A stretch of 64,000 bases of DNA from JBDGYW01 sp964580055. GTDB lineage: Bacteria; Gemmatimonadota; Gemmatimonadetes; Gemmatimonadales; GWC2-71-9. Shown in pieces: positions 59,955 through 64,000 of the stretch; position 1 is the stretch's first letter; every line of letters starts with the position of its first letter. The stretch covers positions 13,305 to 77,304 of the forward strand of contig CAZOJI010000019.1 of assembly GCA_964580055.1 (NCBI GenBank), written 5' to 3'. The position numbers were made by a program, and so were the translations under genes. The notes under the pieces were generated by a model that was not told the origin of the DNA, searched no databases, and saw only the letters and a list, made by a program, of their open reading frames with translations.

Positions 59955-62164
59955 AACGCCTGCCCCACCGAAAAGTGCAGCCTGAAGCGACCGAGGAAAT
60001 CCCGCTGCGGCGCAACGCCCGCCAACAGATCCAGTCTGCGTAGGTTGTAGAGATCCGCTTCGGGGGTCCGGTCCAGGGTCTCGCCGAACCATTGAGGACT
60101 CACCTGCGGAGGGTACGGGTTGTAACCGACATCGAACCTCATTGGTCCCAGAGGTGAAGTCACCCGAAAACCAAAACCCGGAGTAAAACGTAGGTGTTCG
60201 TCTGCCACGTCGAGTATCGTCCCTCGGCTGGTAGCGCTCTCGTATAGCATTCCCGCATCGACGAACAGCGCACCAAAAACTCGGCCGGAGAAGAGCGGCA
60301 GTGGGAACCGGTATTCGACGTTGGCAAACGCTAGACGGTCACCACCGGTAGCCGAACGGCGGATTGGAACCTCGGCGATGTCGTCTCGAGACAGCGAGTC
60401 GACGATGGCGGAATCCGCCGCGGCGAACACCGTGTCCACGACCCGAACGATCGGGCCAAGTTCGTTATGACTGAATCCCCGAACACTGTTGGGACCTCCA
60501 CCATACAGGCGGTCGTCCGGCGTCAAGAAGCGGTAAGTATCACCCTGCGGATCGGTCAATAGCGGTGAGCCGACCGCCGCTATTTGTATGCGCCATGAGA
60601 ACACACTACGGCGTGCCACACGGTGGTAGGATGCGAACTCCACCGAGCCACTGGTGAATTGCACCAGAGAGTCCGATCCGAGGGCGGTGGAAGCATGAGT
60701 GAGGTCTGCCGTCATCCTGAAACCGTCGGTGGGGTTGAGCGGTGAGTCAGAGCGGTCCCAGAGCACGCGAATGCCTACTTCAGAACGCAGTAGCCAGTCC
60801 TTGTACACGCTAGTGTCCTCAGGACGACATACATTGAGGAAAAAGCAGAAGATCGCGTCGTCAGCGTCGGTCTTGGCCCGAGAGAGCCCGTACGAGGCAG
60901 TGACGGGCAAGCCGATGGGCGTTTTCCAGGTAAACGAAAGCTCACCTCCAACCGAGCGACGCAGGAACGCCTGCAATTCACTATATCTCTCTCCCGTGAA
61001 CGAGACCGCGGCGCTCAGGTCCTGAAAGAGGAAGAACGGTTCCATCAACCTCGCCGTGACAGAGTAGTTCAGACTCCTCCGCTCGGGCGGCTCGTTCTGT
61101 AATCCTCGGCAGATGTTGTTCTGCAGTCCGGCGTTTGTTGCTCCGATCTTGGATAGCTGCGCTGACACATCGAGTGTTCGGCCCCCGCCCAGGAAATCAT
61201 AGGCAGTCCACGCCCCGAGCGTTCGAAAGCAATCTATTGTGCCGTACCCGGGACCGAGTCGCACCTTGTGAAGTGCCGCCTCCGCAACTCGAACCTGAAC
61301 TGTCACAAGAGTATCAGTCGACGTGAAATCGGTTTTGTCGGCCAACCCCACGTCAACCAGGTTGAACAAGTTCATTCGGTAGAGATCGATTTGGCTCCTA
61401 TACAGATCGCGTTCGTTGAACCAATCGCCAACCCGCACCGACATGGCTCGACGAATCACGTTCTCGTCGATTTCTTGTGCTCCTGTCACTTCTATCGCCT
61501 CTACCCGTGCGCGCGGTCCCGGGTCTACCAGATAGCTCACGCTCGCTGAATATTCGGCTTCGTTGGCGCTGTAATTGGGGTAGACCGCCGCAAACGGATA
61601 ACCACGGTTGCGCACGTATGAAGCGATACTGTCCATTGACGATTGGAAGAGAAGAAGATTGAATGGGTCGCCCACCTGCAGCGGCAGCCTTTCCAGCACC
61701 CGACTTTCGTCCGCTATACCCTCAACGCCATCCAATGCGACGCTGGTGACGCGAATTGGTCTACCCTCGTCGATGAAGAACCGAAGGTATATATCGTCTC
61801 CGGAATGGCGGGCATCCATATCGACCTCAACCTCACGGAACCCGCTCCTCTTGTAGAGAAGTACGATTCGCGCGCTGTCACGCCTGAACTCCGTCTCGTT
61901 GAAGTACTGCTTTTCCCCCAACCCGGTCCACCTGAATATTCCCCACCGCGCAAACATCGACGATTGGGAGGTCCGTATAGATATCCTCAAAGTCAAATCG
62001 TTAATAGCGCGGTTGCCGGAAAATTCGAGGCTGCGCACTACCGGCCCCCGGAGAAAATCCTCCTGCGCTCTGACGTTTCCGGGATTGGCAAGCAACACGC
62101 CCCAGAGGGCGACACATGACACCATCCGGAACACAACCTCAGACGACCAACGGTTCTGCTTCAA
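59951..62164 (-). CDS. Omp85-family outer-membrane protein (TamA/BamA-like)
   Basis: The about 737-aa protein has a TTG start at 62164 with AAGGAG 5 bases upstream, and a signal peptide ending NVRAQ. POTRA repeats occupy about 45-320 (VRSLEFSGNRAI, IRVTSVALDGVEG, RVEAIEVTGAQEIDENVIRRAM), followed by a 16-strand-type barrel. GGGPNSVRGFSHNELGP corresponds to the VRGF motif of the barrel-lid loop, and the C-terminus is FRLHFSVGQAF, ending in the Phe typical of barrel proteins. Linkage to tamB favours a TamA-like role; BamA cannot be excluded. It is divergent from the PduO gene. Confidence 0.9.
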   Translation of the reverse strand: MKQNRWSSEVVFRMVSCVALWGVLLANPGNVRAQEDFLRGPVVRSLEFSGNRAINDLTLRISIRTSQSSMFARWGIFRWTGLGEKQYFNETEFRRDSARIVLLYKRSGFREVEVDMDARHSGDDIYLRFFIDEGRPIRVTSVALDGVEGIADESRVLERLPLQVGDPFNLLLFQSSMDSIASYVRNRGYPFAAVYPNYSANEAEYSASVSYLVDPGPRARVEAIEVTGAQEIDENVIRRAMSVRVGDWFNERDLYRSQIDLYRMNLFNLVDVGLADKTDFTSTDTLVTVQVRVAEAALHKVRLGPGYGTIDCFRTLGAWTAYDFLGGGRTLDVSAQLSKIGATNAGLQNNICRGLQNEPPERRSLNYSVTARLMEPFFLFQDLSAAVSFTGERYSELQAFLRRSVGGELSFTWKTPIGLPVTASYGLSRAKTDADDAIFCFFLNVCRPEDTSVYKDWLLRSEVGIRVLWDRSDSPLNPTDGFRMTADLTHASTALGSDSLVQFTSGSVEFASYHRVARRSVFSWRIQIAAVGSPLLTDPQGDTYRFLTPDDRLYGGGPNSVRGFSHNELGPIVRVVDTVFAAADSAIVDSLSRDDIAEVPIRRSATGGDRLAFANVEYRFPLPLFSGRVFGALFVDAGMLYESATSRGTILDVADEHLRFTPGFGFRVTSPLGPMRFDVGYNPYPPQVSPQWFGETLDRTPEADLYNLRRLDLLAGVAPQRDFLGRFRLHFSVGQAF

Positions 62165-62277
62165 TTCAGCTCCTTCCGAGACCACACATGATAGTGAATC
62201 CGGCGCCACACGGTAGCCTCTCGTACAACTCACCACCCTTCCCACCCACCCACCGAGGCTCTACCTTGGGATTCACT
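62165..62277. promoter_or_regulatory. Divergent promoter region, tamA-like versus pduO
   Basis: These 113 bases separate diverging genes and must hold both promoters. An AAGGAG site for the minus gene lies at 62170-62175. No clear -35/-10 pair or cobalamin riboswitch was recognised. The plus-strand segment just before the PduO ATG is C-rich. Confidence 0.45.
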
Positions 62278-62823
62278 ATGAGGATATACACCAAAAAGGG
62301 TGATCGTGGCACCACCTCTTTGTACCGCGGCGGCCAAGTGCCAAAGGACGATACCCGAGTGGCGGCGTATGGCGACGTCGACGAACTCAACGCTGTCATC
62401 GGAATGGCGGCGTCTGTGGACCCAGCGGATTTCGAACCAGATTTATTCGAACGGATCCAAAGAGACCTGTTCTCGATCGGCACCATGCTGGCGACATCCG
62501 AGTGCGACGGCAGCGACACCGGTAACGGCAAAGTCGGATTATCCATGTCCAGAATTGCCGCGTTGGAGCACGCAATTGACGAGGCCACCGAGGCCATGCT
62601 CCCACTGGAGAAGTTCGTGCTCCCAGGCGGTTCCCTGAAAGCCGCCATGCTCCACCATGCACGGACGGTCTGCCGCAGGGCCGAACGGAGTCTCGTAACG
62701 CTGAAGAGCGGCGAGCGAATTCCGGAACTCTCCATCCCATACTTGAATCGCCTTTCCGACTTGCTATTCACCCTTGCCAGGCTCGCGAATCACCGAGCCG
62801 GCATAACCGAACGCGAATGGTAA
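62278..62823 (+). CDS. PduO-type cob(I)alamin adenosyltransferase
   Basis: The 181-aa trimeric helical-bundle enzyme transfers adenosyl from ATP to cob(I)alamin. Diagnostic are MRIYTKKGDRGTTSLYRGG (ATP-binding N-terminus, fixing the ATG at 62278), RVAAYGDVDELNAVIG, CRRAERSL, and PYLNRLSDLLFTLARLAN. It implies use of adenosylcobalamin by this organism. The phzF-like gene follows after 3 bases. Confidence 0.93.
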   Translation: MRIYTKKGDRGTTSLYRGGQVPKDDTRVAAYGDVDELNAVIGMAASVDPADFEPDLFERIQRDLFSIGTMLATSECDGSDTGNGKVGLSMSRIAALEHAIDEATEAMLPLEKFVLPGGSLKAAMLHHARTVCRRAERSLVTLKSGERIPELSIPYLNRLSDLLFTLARLANHRAGITEREW

Positions 62824-62826
62824 TTG

Positions 62827-63744
62827 ATGACATCTTGTTCCTTCTTTCAACTCGATGTGTTCACGGACACTGCCCTGGGTGGCAATCCCCTTGCTGTATT
62901 CCCGGACGCCAGGCAACTCGATCCCGGCACCATGCAAGCCGTAGCGCGGGAGATGAACCTTTCGGAAACCACGTTCGTGCTACCATCAGAAAACGCGACC
63001 AAGCGAGTACGAATCTTCACTCCTGCCGCGGAACTTCCGCTCGCTGGGCATCCCACCATAGGCACCTGGTGGCTGCTGGCCGAACTAGGGGAAGTCGATT
63101 TGTCCGAATCCGGTATCACGCGTATCACACAGGAAGTGGGAGCAGGCATTCTCCCAGTGGACATTCACTCTACGAACGCCGCTCCCGACAAGGTGATAAT
63201 GGTGCAGACGCTGCCCGAATTCGGCTCCGTGGTGGCGGATTTGCCGCAGCTGTGCAGGTGCCTCGGTGCCGATGAAGATGCCGTGCTCCCGAATCCGCCA
63301 CCGCAGGTGGTCAGCACGGGTGTACCGCAGATGATGATCCCGTTTCGATCTTTGCGCGTGCTCCAGGGACTATCGAGCGGCGGCTCGGGTGCCGATCTCT
63401 CCAAATTCTTGCGCGAGATGGGTACCGACTGCGCAATGTGCTATTCTCTCGATACAGTCGACCCAGCCGCAACAGTCCATTGCCGCATGTTTGCTCCAGG
63501 TCTCGGCGTGCCCGAGGACCCTGCAACCGGAAGCGCCGCGGGGGCGCTGGGCGCTTATCTAGTGCGACACGGCGTTGTCAGTGCCGTCGAGGGAGTCGCC
63601 CACGTCATGGTCGAGCAGGGCCTGGAGATGCAACGGCCAAGCCGCATCGAAGTGGCAATCTCTGTAGACGACCGGCAGGACATCACTGAGGTTCGGGTAG
63701 GTGGAAAAGCGATAACGATCATTAGGGGCGAACTGTCCATTTGA
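62827..63744 (+). CDS. PhzF-family isomerase/epimerase
   Basis: The 305-aa protein has the PhzF diaminopimelate-epimerase-like fold. FQLDVFTDTALGGNPLAVF opens it, MNLSETTFVLPS contains the catalytic Glu, TPAAELPLAGHPTIGTWW follows, and EDPATGSAAGALGAYLV is the second-domain signature. Most members lie outside phenazine synthesis and have unknown substrates; no phenazine genes are present here. The ATG at 62827 is directly preceded by a TTG in frame. Confidence 0.9.
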   Translation: MTSCSFFQLDVFTDTALGGNPLAVFPDARQLDPGTMQAVAREMNLSETTFVLPSENATKRVRIFTPAAELPLAGHPTIGTWWLLAELGEVDLSESGITRITQEVGAGILPVDIHSTNAAPDKVIMVQTLPEFGSVVADLPQLCRCLGADEDAVLPNPPPQVVSTGVPQMMIPFRSLRVLQGLSSGGSGADLSKFLREMGTDCAMCYSLDTVDPAATVHCRMFAPGLGVPEDPATGSAAGALGAYLVRHGVVSAVEGVAHVMVEQGLEMQRPSRIEVAISVDDRQDITEVRVGGKAITIIRGELSI

Positions 63745-64000
63745 CGCCGATATCAGGGCATATGGGGGAGTAGGAGCCGTCGCACGCTCTACCTTGGCCA
63801 CAACGCTGCACAACTTCTCGAGAAGAAGGCCTTCGACCAAGCCCGCTAGACATTCCGGCTTTCCGAATGGCACGACATCTCGCGGTGCAAATTACCGGTC
63901 AACGATGCGGCAGCCCGTAACCCCAAGTACTGCAACCGTTTGGGTCTTTTACACTCGGAGAGCGAGACGCCCAAGTCGTTTCTGTTCAAAGACTTAAACT
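63745..64000. other. Window end without recognised gene
   Basis: The last 256 bases contain only short open frames on both strands, none recognisable and none with a good ribosome site. The terminus may lie inside a gene whose body is outside the window. Confidence 0.4.

Overview
The window looks like bacterial chromosomal DNA from a metagenome-type assembly. It is gene-dense, moderately GC-rich by eye (not computed), and contains one run of 100 Ns at 4949-5048. Several features point to Gemmatimonadota or a close relative. They are a broken serine/threonine kinase with the N-terminal lobe style typical of that phylum, a PorX-type response regulator carrying a PglZ domain, envelope genes of a double-membrane cell (TamA/BamA-like and TamB-like), and the order yebC-ruvC-ruvA-ruvB-queA-tgt-yajC-def-fmt. 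This assignment is an inference from gene content; no rRNA or tRNA gene was recognised.

Layout. 1-5.4 kb: the 3' end of rho, ruvX and mltG, then a convergent thiE with a secreted protein gene, a cation diffusion facilitator, a methyltransferase-like gene and a lysine-rich histone H1-like gene that holds the N gap. 5.5-12.8 kb: a TldD/PmbA-like pair, a divergent short-chain dehydrogenase, the threonine-to-glycine pair tdh-kbl, and an outer-membrane barrel. 12.9-18.2 kb (minus): acyl-CoA synthetase, a NYN-LOTUS putative RNase with a long basic/acidic tail, a 3-methyladenine glycosylase, and an HNH nuclease. 18.4-22.4 kb (minus): four minor pilin/pilus assembly genes. 22.4-23.2 kb: no convincing protein gene, but strong inverted repeats ending in a T run, proposed here as a structured RNA. 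23.2-30.8 kb: PBP1A, tyrS, HIT protein, a degenerate aminotransferase fragment, an MsbA-like ABC exporter and a PorX-like regulator.

30.9-47.1 kb is a nearly gap-free plus-strand run of more than 20 genes in which most junctions are 4-base stop/start overlaps. It holds an unknown protein with a stand-alone DnaB-type ATPase, then yebC-ruvC-ruvA-(54-aa zinc ribbon)-ruvB, queA, tgt, yajC, def, fmt, tenI-thiS-thiG, rsmB, a kinase-less PASTA protein, rpe, a TlpA-like thioredoxin, ybbR, tsaD and lgt. It thus combines recombination, queuosine tRNA modification, protein maturation, thiazole synthesis and envelope functions. 47.0-62.2 kb (minus): a truncated kinase, a GH172-type lipoprotein, a D-aminoacylase-like enzyme, acpS with a membrane protein, a HAD phosphatase and a P1/NylC-type peptidase, a four-CxxC zinc protein, and a diacylglycerol kinase-tamB-tamA envelope operon. 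The window ends with a PduO-type cobalamin adenosyltransferase and a PhzF-family protein.

The observations most worth a second look are the structured RNA at about 22.95-23.23 kb, the gap that appears to be a false duplication, the PASTA protein sitting where Firmicutes carry the PrkC kinase, the stand-alone DnaB-type ATPase with its unknown partner, the metal-site loss in the TldD-like protein, and two in-progress gene losses (kinase, class V aminotransferase).
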